A DNA stretch of 40,963 nt from Caballeronia mineralivorans PML1(12) (GTDB lineage Bacteria; Pseudomonadota; Gammaproteobacteria; Burkholderiales; Burkholderiaceae): the NCBI RefSeq assembly GCF_001028175.1, contig NZ_AEJF01000107.1, forward strand, positions 1 to 40,963, in the 5' to 3' direction. A program made the position numbers and the translations under genes. Below are positions 17,175 to 25,649 of the stretch, one piece after another. Position 1 is the first letter of the stretch. The number at the start of each line of letters is the position of its first letter. The notes beneath the pieces are model-generated. The model made no database searches and was not told where the DNA came from. It saw only the letters and a list, made by a program, of their open reading frames with translations.

Positions 17175-18386
17175 CTACCAATTGAGTCTCAGTCCGGCCT
17201 CCGTCGCACTATGCCGATCATCGTCGTCCGCGTGCAGGTATTGGCTAGTGGTCGAGAGCGATGCATGCCCCAGGTTGTCCCGCACGTATCGCAGGTCAAC
17301 TTGCCCGTCCATCATGTGCGAGCCCGCGGTGTGCCGCAGCCAATGGGCAGATGCCTGGCGCAATCGGTCGGATGCGCGCTCGTGCGCTTCGCCCGTGGAC
17401 TGCAAGTGCCCGATCGCGTTGTCGAACACCTGTTTAACGATGAGATGCACAGCACCGCGGGTCAGCGTCCGGTGGGTGCCACCGATCGGCAACAGCAACG
17501 GTGTCGTCTCGCCGCCATAGGGGAGAGTGGCCAGATCATGGTGTCGGCGGTAGCGGCTCAGCTCCGCCATCAATTCGGTTGTCGCCGGCAGTAAGCGTTC
17601 CTTGTCGCCCTTGCCGGTGATCGCCAGCCACCATCGGTCCTGGCCGTCGCGATCGCGCCGTCTAAAAAAGCCGCCCATCGGATTGCTCACGACTTCCGAG
17701 ATGCGCAGGCCCATCAGATACAAGAGCGAGATCAGCCAGCGCACGCGCGCGTAGTGCTCCTGCTCGCGTGCCGTGTCACGGGGCATCGCGTCGATCGAGG
17801 TTTTGACGGCCTGCCAGAGATCGTCCTCGAGGAAGCGCGTCACCCTCGGCTTAGCCTTGCGCGCGCGTTGACGCGACAGGGACAGCGGATTGCCGGCCAG
17901 GTAGCCCGCGTTGACGAGCCACGCGAAGAGCGTATTCAGAATCACAAATGCCTGACGCTCGCTCGCGGGGGAGAGCGGTCCCGCGAACGGGCGCCAAGAT
18001 GGGTCCGCGCGGGCCACTTTGCGACCGGTCATGACCCAGCGCAGCGCCGGCTGCGGGTTGGCCAGAAACCGCCGGTAGAGGAGCAGGTCTTCGTGCGTGA
18101 GCGAGGAGAGCGGTTTCCGCAGTTCGGTGGTCGACCACAGCAGCAGGCGTTCGGATTCCTTACGATAGGTGTCGAAGGTCGCCTTCGTGTCGACGAAGCG
18201 CGCGAGCCACGCCCGGATCGCGTCGATGTCGTTTTGCGCTGCAATTTGAGGGCGGTTGCCGAGCGCGCGGTTCGTGCCGCTGCCACCGTCGAACTCGGGC
18301 GGCAGGTGTAGCTGCTCAAGCGGCTTAAGCGACTCAAGTGGCACGAGGGCGCCGTCGGACACACGGAGGGGCTCAGGAAGCGGCAT
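17175..18386 (-). CDS. Tyrosine site-specific recombinase (phage/XerC-like integrase)
   Basis: Integrase of the tyrosine recombinase family (403 aa). The catalytic set is complete: R in LMGLRISEV, K in ITGKGDKERLLP, H348 and R351 in HWLRHTAG, H374 in NLGHAS, and nucleophile Y383 in TSQYLHAD. The N-terminal part (about residues 45-190) is the SAM-like core-binding domain. It would cut and join short att sites to insert or excise the island. The gene diverges from a KfrA-like gene across a 143-bp AT-rich space. No tRNA or duplicated att core was found beside it. No good ribosome-binding site is seen before the ATG, so the start is uncertain. Confidence 0.92.
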   Translation of the reverse strand: MPLPEPLRVSDGALVPLESLKPLEQLHLPPEFDGGSGTNRALGNRPQIAAQNDIDAIRAWLARFVDTKATFDTYRKESERLLLWSTTELRKPLSSLTHEDLLLYRRFLANPQPALRWVMTGRKVARADPSWRPFAGPLSPASERQAFVILNTLFAWLVNAGYLAGNPLSLSRQRARKAKPRVTRFLEDDLWQAVKTSIDAMPRDTAREQEHYARVRWLISLLYLMGLRISEVVSNPMGGFFRRRDRDGQDRWWLAITGKGDKERLLPATTELMAELSRYRRHHDLATLPYGGETTPLLLPIGGTHRTLTRGAVHLIVKQVFDNAIGHLQSTGEAHERASDRLRQASAHWLRHTAGSHMMDGQVDLRYVRDNLGHASLSTTSQYLHADDDDRHSATEAGLRLNW

Positions 18387-18430
18387 ATGGGGTGAGACGT
18401 AGCCAATTCAGAAAATGCGTCATTCTACTC

Positions 18431-18495
18431 GACATTATAGCCATAATGTCTAAATTCAATCTTCCATTTCAAGTTAATTAACGTTATACGGTATA
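18431..18495. promoter_or_regulatory. Divergent promoter/operator region between integrase and KfrA-like gene
   Basis: This AT-rich spacer holds a perfect inverted repeat GACATTAT-AGCC-ATAATGTC (18431-18450), a 10-bp palindrome GTTAATTAAC (18473-18482) and TATAC-G-GTATA (18485-18495). KfrA-type proteins are known autoregulators that bind palindromes at their own promoter, so the first repeat is a natural candidate operator. Promoter elements were not resolved. Confidence 0.5.
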
Positions 18496-18529
18496 TTATC
18501 AACATCTCGACTTCCCGGAAAAACTCGCC

Positions 18530-19576
18530 ATGGATGCCTCACTCGCCTCGGAGGCGCAGCTGCACGCGGACATCGCGCAGGAAATCGAGCTCCTGCGCGC
18601 GCAGTTTCCACGCACGCAGGACCTGTATCGCGAGGTCTGCGTGCTGCTGTTTTTTAGGCACGGCATCGCGCCCACCGCGAACCGGCTCTATCAACTGGTG
18701 AAGAAGGGCAGCATGAACGCGCCGGCCGAGGCGCTGACGCGCTTTTGGGCCACGCTGCGTGAAAAGAGCCGGGTGCGCATCGAACATCCCGACCTGCCGA
18801 CCGAACTGCAATCCGCCACCGGCGAGCTGGCGGCGGCGGTGTGGACGCGGGCAGTCGATATGGCGCAAGAGCAACTGGCCGCCGCGCAGCTCGAGGCGCA
18901 ACGCTCGGTCGCGGAGGCGCAGACTCGGCAGGCTCGCGCCGAGGCCGAGCGTGACCAGGTGCGCCAGGAACTGACGGGCAGTGCGGCGGCGCTGGAAGCA
19001 GCGCAGACCCGCATCACCGAACTGGAGCAGGCGCTGGCCGTCTCCGTCGCCGCTGCATCAGCGTCGCAGGACCAGCTGGGCCTTGCGCAACAGGGCGAGC
19101 AGCAGTTGCAGCGGGCACTCGAAACCGCTCGACATGACTTCGCTTCTGAGCTGGACAAGCTGCGTGCCGACGGAAAGTTGGCGCATGAGCGGCTCAAAGC
19201 CGCCGAGACCCGGGCGCTGCTGGAAATCGATCGCGAGCGGCAAGGGGCGGCACGCTTGCAGAAGGAACTGGACGCGGCGTCCCGTAAAGCGGAGCAGGGC
19301 AGTACCCGGCATCGCGATGACGTGCAGAAGCTGCAGGTTCAACTCGGTAATTTGCGTCAGCAGGTCGGTGTATTGGAGGGCAATCTGGATGGGCTGCGCA
19401 CCGCGAACGCACGTTATGTCGATGAAGCGGCGCAGGCGCGTGCACAGCGAGACCAACTCGCGTTGTCACTGGCAAATGCCGGGGCAAAGCAGAAGGTTCC
19501 TACCGCGAAGCGGACGGCCGGCTCACGCGCAAGCAGTGAGCCGGTGCGCAAAGCGCCTCGCACGCGAAAATCTTGA
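18530..19576 (+). CDS. KfrA-like DNA-binding protein with long coiled coil
   Basis: The N-terminal about 110 residues match the plasmid replication-region DNA-binding domain of KfrA (HADIAQEIELLRAQFPR, FFRHGIAPTANRLYQLVKKGSMN and the WATLREKSRVRIEHPDLP segment). It is followed by about 200 residues of alanine-, glutamate- and glutamine-rich coiled coil and a basic tail (PVRKAPRTRKS). Total length is 348 aa. KfrA of IncP plasmids is a filamentous DNA-binding autoregulator involved in stable inheritance. Here the gene is paired head-to-head with a tyrosine recombinase, an arrangement that suggests control of island maintenance or integrase expression. That role is inferred. Confidence 0.85.
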   Translation: MDASLASEAQLHADIAQEIELLRAQFPRTQDLYREVCVLLFFRHGIAPTANRLYQLVKKGSMNAPAEALTRFWATLREKSRVRIEHPDLPTELQSATGELAAAVWTRAVDMAQEQLAAAQLEAQRSVAEAQTRQARAEAERDQVRQELTGSAAALEAAQTRITELEQALAVSVAAASASQDQLGLAQQGEQQLQRALETARHDFASELDKLRADGKLAHERLKAAETRALLEIDRERQGAARLQKELDAASRKAEQGSTRHRDDVQKLQVQLGNLRQQVGVLEGNLDGLRTANARYVDEAAQARAQRDQLALSLANAGAKQKVPTAKRTAGSRASSEPVRKAPRTRKS

Positions 19577-19763
19577 TTGCATTGCTTCCATCCGATGTCG
19601 GTGTCTCATTCGCAATTCAGCGCAGCGCACAAGCCTCAGAACGTTGTACCTCTCCTCACCGCCGAGGCCCTGTTGACGACGCGCGCGCTAGGCGCTGTCG
19701 TCAGAACGCGTGCGACCGCGAACAACGCCTTACACGAAGGATAGTACATGACGCGTGCTCCAT

Positions 19764-20447
19764 CTATCGAGATGGAGGATCTTCACGGTTTGCGCTCGCC
19801 CTTCGAGCGGCAAGTTTACTCGGAAGAGTGTAGAGATGGTTTAGGAGCTCCGCGATGAAGTCTCTGAGCCGTTCTGCATCTTTTACGGAAACGTCTTTCT
19901 GCAAATCAAAGTGAGCGCCCACATTGCCGACAAGTCGAACTTCTTTTGCCCAATCCGCAAAGGTCGGAGGGAGTTGGCCGTTGCGCGTGAGAGCTTCCAG
20001 TCGTTTCACGAGTGTGCCGTTGCTTTCGCCTCGATCGGCGGCAATCGCTTCGAGCGTCCGTCTCGCCATTACGGCACCGGCGCGCGGACAGTTCGCGGCG
20101 ATGGCCCGACATGCCTCGTCGAACGTGTCTTGAATGCCGGGCGGTATTGCCGGATCGTTGACGCCGCTTGGGAAGGGCCACCAGTGGACGCCTCGCCACC
20201 AGACCTGGCCGCCGCCTTTGCGAGCCACCGAGGGGTGGTCGCCGGTCATTTGCTCCTCAATCACGGCGACCCCTTGATCACAGTGGCGACAGATCAGGAC
20301 AACCACCTGGTCGTATGGCACGCGGACCTGGGACCCGTCGCGGCCCATAGCGATCAAAGTGCTAAACGTCACGGGGAGAGATCCGCCCAATTCGAAACTC
20401 GATTGGGTTTTGCAGCGAGGGCAGAGGCCCGACAGCGTGCTAAACAT
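19764..20447 (-). CDS. DUF4145 domain protein, 5' end altered by IS630 insertion
   Basis: 227-aa protein with an N-terminal zinc-ribbon half (CPRCKTQ, later CRHCDQG) and a C-terminal DUF4145 region (AGAVMARRTLEAIAADRG, GTLVKRLEAL and VGNVGAHFD). DUF4145 proteins are often found near restriction and other defence genes, and the NxxAH-like NVGAH motif recalls HEPN folds. The ATG at 20447 lies inside the terminal inverted repeat of the IS630 element: the first five bases of the frame (ATGTT) come from the IS and the native sequence begins at the TA target. The original start is therefore lost; the zinc ribbon begins about nine residues in, so little protein is probably missing. Confidence 0.75.
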   Translation of the reverse strand: MFSTLSGLCPRCKTQSSFELGGSLPVTFSTLIAMGRDGSQVRVPYDQVVVLICRHCDQGVAVIEEQMTGDHPSVARKGGGQVWWRGVHWWPFPSGVNDPAIPPGIQDTFDEACRAIAANCPRAGAVMARRTLEAIAADRGESNGTLVKRLEALTRNGQLPPTFADWAKEVRLVGNVGAHFDLQKDVSVKDAERLRDFIAELLNHLYTLPSKLAARRASANREDPPSR

Positions 20448-21556
20448 TGCGACATAAATATTGCAGCATTATATGATTGCGTGGTTACTCTTTTGGAGAG
20501 GCGACCATGCGCAAGCTCTAAATTGCAGATCCGCAGATCATGCAGGTTGCGATTCAACAGGAGATCGAACGGAGCGAGGAATCGCGGTATGACCATCGTC
20601 TCCATGGGGTGCTGCTGGTAAGCAGCGGTTACTCGTGCACTGAAGTGGGCCAGTTGTTCGGTCAGGCGGCCACGACCGTTCAGCGATGGGTCCAACGTTT
20701 CGAGCGCGGCGGCTTCGAGGGATTACGGGAAGGTGAGCGGCCCGGACGTCCGCGTACGTTGGATGAATCGCAATGGGCTCTCATCGAGGCTGACCTGCGC
20801 AAGACACCACGCGACTTCGGATTTGAAGCGGGCCTGTGGGATGGACCCGTTCTGTCGGAGCACTTGCGTCAGCGCTACGGCATCGAGCTGGGCGTGCGAC
20901 AGTGCCAGCGGCTGTTTCGCCAGATGGGTTTTCGGCTGCGCAAACCGCGCCCGCAAGTCGCCCAGTCTGATCCCGTACGGGTTGCGACAGTAAAAAAAAC
21001 TGCGGCGCCTGGCAAAGCGCGACGACGTTGAGTTATGGAGCCTGGACGAATGCCATTTCCAGCAGCATGGATCGCGCTGTCGCATGTGGGTGGCCCCGGA
21101 GGTTCGCGATCCGGTGTTGATGCACGCGCCCACGCGCAAGTCGGTGGCGTGCTTTGGCGCCGTGAGCCTGAGCACCGGGCGCTTCGTCTGGCAGGTGTGC
21201 CCTGTCTTCAACGCAGAAACGTTTGTGTCCTTTCTGCGCCGGCTACTGCGTCATCGACGTCGTGGCAAGCGCATCGTCGTCGTGCTGGACAACGCCAAGT
21301 ACCACCATGCCAACATGCTCAAGCCACTGCTGCGCAAATACAGGCGGGACCTGACGTTGCTGTTCCTCCCGCCATACAGCCCGCAACTGGCACCTATTGA
21401 ACGGGTCTGGAAGCTGACAAGGCGTCTGGCGCTGCATAACCGGTACTTCGCCACGCTCGCCGAAGTCCTCTCGGCCGTCGAGGCCTGTTTCCGGCACTGG
21501 ATCGGACCAAACGAAGTCCTACGAAGACTATGCTGCATTATTTAAGACGCTATGTT
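20443..21556 (+). mobile_element. IS630-family insertion sequence, 1114 bp
   Basis: The element is bounded by imperfect 27-bp terminal inverted repeats with four mismatches: left 20443-20469, outer end AACATTGCGACA; right 21530-21556, complementing AACATAGCGTCT. Both ends share an inner TGCAGCAT. A TA dinucleotide flanks each end (20441-20442 and 21557-21558), the target duplication expected of IS630/Tc1-mariner elements. It carries one transposase in two frames. The outer five bases of each end read ATGTT when read outward and provide start codons for both flanking genes. Confidence 0.85.
20507..21545 (+). pseudogene. IS630 transposase, two frames with A8 slippage site and early stop
   Basis: An ATG at 20507 with GGAGAGG upstream opens MRKL and then hits TAA (20519-20521). 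Translation in the same frame from ATG 20540 gives the HTH half (VQRWVQRFERGGFEGL, LRKPRPQ) ending at 21031. At A8 (20992-20999) a +1 shift joins the catalytic half (LDECHFQQHG, VVVLDNAKYHHAN, FLPPYSPQLAPIERVW), which carries the D, D and E of the DDE site and ends at 21545. Slippery A-runs are known in IS630 elements, so the frame change may be programmed. The early TAA, if real, would reduce expression to reinitiation at 20540. Confidence 0.75.
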
Positions 21557-22964
21557 TAATACGAACTGGAAAGCCTTTCTCGGGCACAATTTGTTCGGAC
21601 TGCCGCAGGACGAAAGCGGAACCGCCTTCGATGAGGCTTATACGCCGACCTTCCGTTCAATGTTCTCCTACTTCGCCCGACGGCGCGATTCTGGCGGTTT
21701 TATCGACCCGGAACGTCAGGCCGAGAAGCAGCACCGTTCGGACTGGCAGGTAAATCTCTCCTATCTCTTGGGCCTGGATTGGCAGATTCCGTTTGAGTTT
21801 ACGAAGATTCGCCACCGCGAAAAGACCCTCGAAGAGTTGCGCAAAGCGGTCAAGGTTGGCGCGCTTGGGCAGGTCGTCGGCACAGTCGCCGAACTTCGGC
21901 CACAGGTAACTATCGCTGACGCCAGAGCGGAAAAATTACGGCGCGAACTGGCGAACTTCGAGGTTCACGAGAGTTACAAGGAGCTCTCGAGGCGAGCGGC
22001 GCAGGCAAAGTCGGAGATGCAGGGCATCGTACGGCGCACGGTTATCTTGAACGAAAGCCTGGAACACCTCGAAGCCGCGCTCACGTCCGAGAAGGCACCG
22101 CAGCGGACGGACATACAGCAGCTGTATGCAGCCGTCGGCATCGAGTTGCCGGGTGTTGCCTTGCGCAGGTTTGAAGAGGTTAGCTCGTTCTATGAATCAG
22201 TGGTCGCCAATCGACGTGTTCATTTGGAAAACGAGATTGCGAGTGTCAAGTCGCAAATGACGACCGAGGATGCTGCCGTAAGTCGGCTCGATAGGGAGCG
22301 CAGCACGATCCTGCAGAACCTTGATGGCAGGGGAGCATTGGACGACTTCCTGTCACTGCAACGTGAACTGGCGGATTGGGATGCGCAAGCAGCTATGCTG
22401 CGGGAGCGCTTCAAGGCAGCAGAAGTACTGGAAGGCGAGTCTACGAAGCTTAATATCGATCGTGCCAACTTACAGCGTCGGCTGCAAGAAGATCATCACG
22501 TGCGTTCGGCGGCGCTCGACGAGGCGATCCTTGTCATCGCGGATGCCATAGCAAGCCTCTACGACGATCGCACCGGGCGGTTCGTTGTTGAAGCAACCGA
22601 CAATGGCCCCGAGTTCCATATTTCGATTGCAGGGGACAGGGGCGGTGGCATTTCGAATATGGAGATTTTTTGCTTTGATCTAGCTCTCTTCGAAGTCGTG
22701 ACGGCGCATCGCGGTGGACCAGGATTTTTGCTGCACGACAGCCACTTGTTCGATGGTGTGGACGAACGACAGATCGCCGGCGCGCTGCTTTTGGGTCTCG
22801 AAGCTACGCAAGGTAAGGGACTGCAATATATCGTAACAATGAACTCGGACATTTTCGGGCGCCTGCCACTGTCAGAAGCAATTGACGTAAGCAAGGTCGT
22901 GCTTCAAACACGATTGTCCGACGATGGAGAGGAGGGCGGCCTGTTCGGTTTTCGATTTGGGTAA
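21552..22964 (+). pseudogene. DUF2326 ATPase gene, N-terminally truncated by IS630
   Basis: 470-codon frame whose content matches DUF2326 proteins, the SMC/Rad50-like ATPase component of ABC-three-component defence systems. NLSYLLGLDW is near the start of the surviving part, a long coiled coil occupies about residues 90-330, and the Walker-B-like GFLLHDSHLFDGVDERQIAGAL is at about 395. The N-terminal part with the Walker A P-loop, expected before LFGL...TFRSMFSYF, is absent. The ATG at 21552 belongs to the IS terminal repeat. The transposase stop (21543-21545) is in the same frame two codons upstream, so translation could reinitiate. Without the P-loop the protein cannot form the usual ATPase. 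The identity is from memory of the family. Confidence 0.65.
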
Positions 22965-23756
22965 TCAGCTTAGCAAACGTCTTAAGCTTCACGCGCGTTA
23001 GACGAAGAAACAGCAAAAATTCTCGATGGTGCGACCAACCTGCCCAACCGTCGTGTATCGGGCTCGCCGTCGCGAACCAATCGCGGAGCTGAAGCGCGCA
23101 GTATGGACCGCGCGCCGGGCACGAAGAAACAGCGCGAGTTCACGCAGGCTGAGCTCAACAGTGTGATTGTGCAGCTTGTGCAGCGAGATCTGCAGGCAAA
23201 GAAGCAGCGGCGCAAATCTCGCCAGCGATCTGCCGGAGTCAGTTGAACGAACCCAGTGCCGGTTCAAGGTTGCACTTCAACGCTACGTTGTATTGAGACC
23301 ATGGAACACAAACCGTCAAATCCAACAGCAAACCCGGACATTTCAACTTAGCCCAGAGGGGGGCGGCGGACATTTGTATCTGGCCTCGACACTGAGGCTA
23401 TATTTAGCTCAGTTGGTTGACAATGCCAGCTAGGTAACTGCGAGCGGATCCGGTTTCTTGTTTCAAGCAGCGCTGTCTGGAGCAATCGCCGCCTGGCTTA
23501 GGCGTGGTGGGATTGTCGGATTAGGCGGGATCAGTGTTGATATGGTTCAAAGGGCGTCGGCGCAGACGCATTGGCGGTTATCACCAGTTCGATGACCGTG
23601 TCTTCAGCAGCAGGATCCGTGCTAAGGCTATGCCACAAATAGCGGGCGCCGGTTCCGTTGTGTAAATGTCGAACCCAGGAGGGCACGATATAGAATCAGG
23701 ATCGGTTATGCTTCCGACTGTTCTAAATTGGGCTTCAGCCGAGGGGATCGTTAGCA
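22965..23756. other. Gene-poor stretch with small fragments
   Basis: No complete gene is supported. A frame without a start codon (22986-23246) encodes KILDGATNLPNRRV and ends in a basic tail (KKQREFTQAELNS, then QAKKQRRK); it may be the C-terminus of a lost protein that I do not recognise. Two direct copies of CGGACATTT (23335-23343 and 23367-23375) resemble the repeated ends of IS21-type elements. A 5'-tRNA-like string (TTTAGCTCAGTTGGTTGA) occurs near 23404. The last 100 bp should contain the promoter of the next operon. Confidence 0.4.
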
Positions 23757-24662
23757 TTGAACCCGACACATAAGATTTGGATCCCTCGGCTTAATGATGA
23801 GCGTGCGGATTTTGTCAGCATGGCCCGTATCTGGGGGCACGCGGACACGTTGCCCGATGGTGCAAAGGTTGAATTCGACTTCCGGAATTGCGCCTTTTTG
23901 CGGCCTAACGCTGCGATCTTCCTCGCCGGCTTGAAGAAAACGCTGGAGATGCGCGGAATTGAGGTGTCCATGCTCCACCAGAGCATGCGCTCCAATGTTC
24001 AACGCAACCTGCTGCAGAACGGCTTCGCTGCTGCCATGTGGGGACAGGATGGCGAACGCGGCGATAACGCCATTCCGTTCCGGCACGATCTCTTCGAAGA
24101 CAAGAGTGCAATAGTTGACGCCTATCTATTGGGATCATGGTTGGGACGTGGCTGGGTTCAGGTCAGTGCCCGATTGGCCCATCTCATCGCGGGGCAAGTC
24201 TGGGAGGTGTATGCGAATGCCTTCGAACACGGGAGGAGTCAATCGGGCGTGTTTTCGTGTGGACACCACTACGCCGGAAGCGGTGAATTAGTACTAGCAG
24301 TCGGCGACCTGGGCCCTGGTGTGCCGGCGAACGTTCGCGGATTTCTGGCTGCGCCTATCATGGAGGCCAAAGACGCGATGCGCTGGGCGTTCTCGCGCGG
24401 CAAGTCGACCGCGCACGATGTTAAGGGTTCATTGGTGGCGAGAGGTCTGGGACTCGATCTCCTGAAGGAGTTTGTAAGAGTAAATGGCGGTGTACTGCAG
24501 GTCTACAGCCACGATGGGTACGCTCGGATCGACAGCGACGCCGAAACATATGAGAATCTAGTTGACTGGTTCCCGGCAACCGTGATTTTGCTAAAACTGA
24601 CCTGCGTCGAAGCGCTGTACGTTCTATCCGATGAAATCGACGAATCGACCCCATATTTTTAA
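23757..24662 (+). CDS. GHKL-type ATP-binding protein with N-terminal STAS-like region
   Basis: 301-aa protein starting at TTG 23757, chosen because GAGGGG lies 10 bases upstream; the next in-frame ATG would drop 21 residues. Residues about 25-80 look like a STAS fold (VEFDFRNCAFLRPNAAIFLAGLK). The C-terminal half is a GHKL ATPase: N-box WEVYANAFEHG (about 150), G1 box VGDLGPGVP (about 183) and G2 box ARGLGLDLLKEFVRVNGG (about 229). This resembles the anti-sigma kinases RsbT/SpoIIAB more than a sensor kinase: there is no membrane segment and no phosphorylatable histidine domain. It is the first gene of a tight operon with a DUF4325 protein and a PIN nuclease. I infer a cytoplasmic switch protein; the function is undescribed as far as I know. 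Confidence 0.75.
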   Translation: MNPTHKIWIPRLNDERADFVSMARIWGHADTLPDGAKVEFDFRNCAFLRPNAAIFLAGLKKTLEMRGIEVSMLHQSMRSNVQRNLLQNGFAAAMWGQDGERGDNAIPFRHDLFEDKSAIVDAYLLGSWLGRGWVQVSARLAHLIAGQVWEVYANAFEHGRSQSGVFSCGHHYAGSGELVLAVGDLGPGVPANVRGFLAAPIMEAKDAMRWAFSRGKSTAHDVKGSLVARGLGLDLLKEFVRVNGGVLQVYSHDGYARIDSDAETYENLVDWFPATVILLKLTCVEALYVLSDEIDESTPYF

Positions 24663-24678
24663 AAGTATCGAGGCTGCC

Positions 24679-25029
24679 ATGCACATCTTCATTAAGGATC
24701 TCGTAGGCGCCAATGCTTTGACCATGACGGACGGGCAGAAGGTGTTTGACGCGATTCACCCGAACTTGAAGAGGGATGAGGCTGTCATCCTCGACTTTGA
24801 AGGTGTCAACATCTTCGCGACGCCGTTTTTCAACGCTGCAGTCGGCCGCCTGCTGTCCGACCTTTCGTCAGACGTGTTGCGCGATAGACTCATCTTCCGA
24901 AACCTGTCGCCGCTTGGCAGCAGCGTCCTGCGTCGCGTCATAGAAAATGCGAAGGAATATTACGGTTCAACGGCAGCAGGACGGAAAATTGTCGACGATG
25001 CTATTGCGGATCCGCATTCTCACAGATAA
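24679..25029 (+). CDS. STAS-like DUF4325 domain protein
   Basis: 116-aa protein. The start at 24679 is preferred because CGAGG lies 5 bases upstream and the DUF4325 domain begins at once (MHIFIKDLVGANALTMTDGQ). An upstream in-frame ATG at 24631 lies inside the GHKL gene. Core motifs are VILDFEGVNIFATPFFNAAVG and LIFRNLSPLGSSVLRRVIENA, typical of DUF4325, a distant relative of anti-sigma-factor antagonists. It starts 16 bp after the GHKL gene and overlaps the PIN gene by one base (TAATG at 25027-25031). By analogy with SpoIIAA/SpoIIAB it may be bound or phosphorylated by the GHKL protein. Confidence 0.75.
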   Translation: MHIFIKDLVGANALTMTDGQKVFDAIHPNLKRDEAVILDFEGVNIFATPFFNAAVGRLLSDLSSDVLRDRLIFRNLSPLGSSVLRRVIENAKEYYGSTAAGRKIVDDAIADPHSHR

Positions 25030-25649
25030 TGAAAATCACAATTCGTGCCAATGTCGTCGATATCAGCAGTGACAGCCCGAATCCGGACGACCAATTTTTA
25101 ATCGATACAAACGTTTGGTACTGGATGGTCTACGAGCGGGCGTCTCTTAATCCGAATCCCCCGCAGGCGTACCAACTCGACCATTATCCGGCGTACCTAT
25201 CCAAGGCACTCGAACAACAAGCGGCCATTTTTTGGTCAAGCCTTTCACTCGCGGAACTCGCTCACAATATCGAAGGAACCGAGCGACAGATCTATTCAGA
25301 TACCGCAGGGCGACCGATCTCCGTCAAAGAGTTTCGGCATGACTATCCCCAGAACAGGATGAGGATCAACAATCTCATACGCGACTGTTGGCATCAGGTT
25401 AAAGGCTTCGGGGGATGCGCGCCAACTTTGCTAGATGAAGCTACCACCGATGCAAGCATGTCGACTTTTCTTAACGCCCAGGTGGACGGCTACGATCTTT
25501 TCATCATCACGGCAATGCAGTCATCCAACATCACGAACGTAATCACCGACGACGGTGATTATGCATCAGTGGCGGGCTTGACGGTGTTCACTGCAAATCC
25601 GACCGTGATTAGGTTGGCAAAAGCTGCCAACAGACTGCGTACTCGATAA
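25029..25649 (+). CDS. PIN-domain nuclease, third gene of the GHKL-STAS operon
   Basis: 206-aa protein with PIN fold acidic residues in the expected order: D26 in FLIDTNVWYW, E76 in LSLAELAHNIE, D156 in DGYDLFIITAMQ, and D174/D175/D177 in VITDDGDYASV. PIN proteins are Mg2+-dependent RNases, commonly toxins. It is longer than typical VapC toxins (about 130 aa) because of an insert between E76 and D156. Its start overlaps the DUF4325 stop by one base, indicating strict co-translation with that protein. There is no classical VapB-like antitoxin, so the two upstream proteins may be its regulators. After the stop the same frame stays open for 53 codons to 25811. Confidence 0.8.
   Translation: MKITIRANVVDISSDSPNPDDQFLIDTNVWYWMVYERASLNPNPPQAYQLDHYPAYLSKALEQQAAIFWSSLSLAELAHNIEGTERQIYSDTAGRPISVKEFRHDYPQNRMRINNLIRDCWHQVKGFGGCAPTLLDEATTDASMSTFLNAQVDGYDLFIITAMQSSNITNVITDDGDYASVAGLTVFTANPTVIRLAKAANRLRTR

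Noticed and set aside
19911..20621. Plus-strand open frame across the IS630 left end
   Set aside because: Antisense to DUF4145 and crossing the IS boundary; no recognisable domain.
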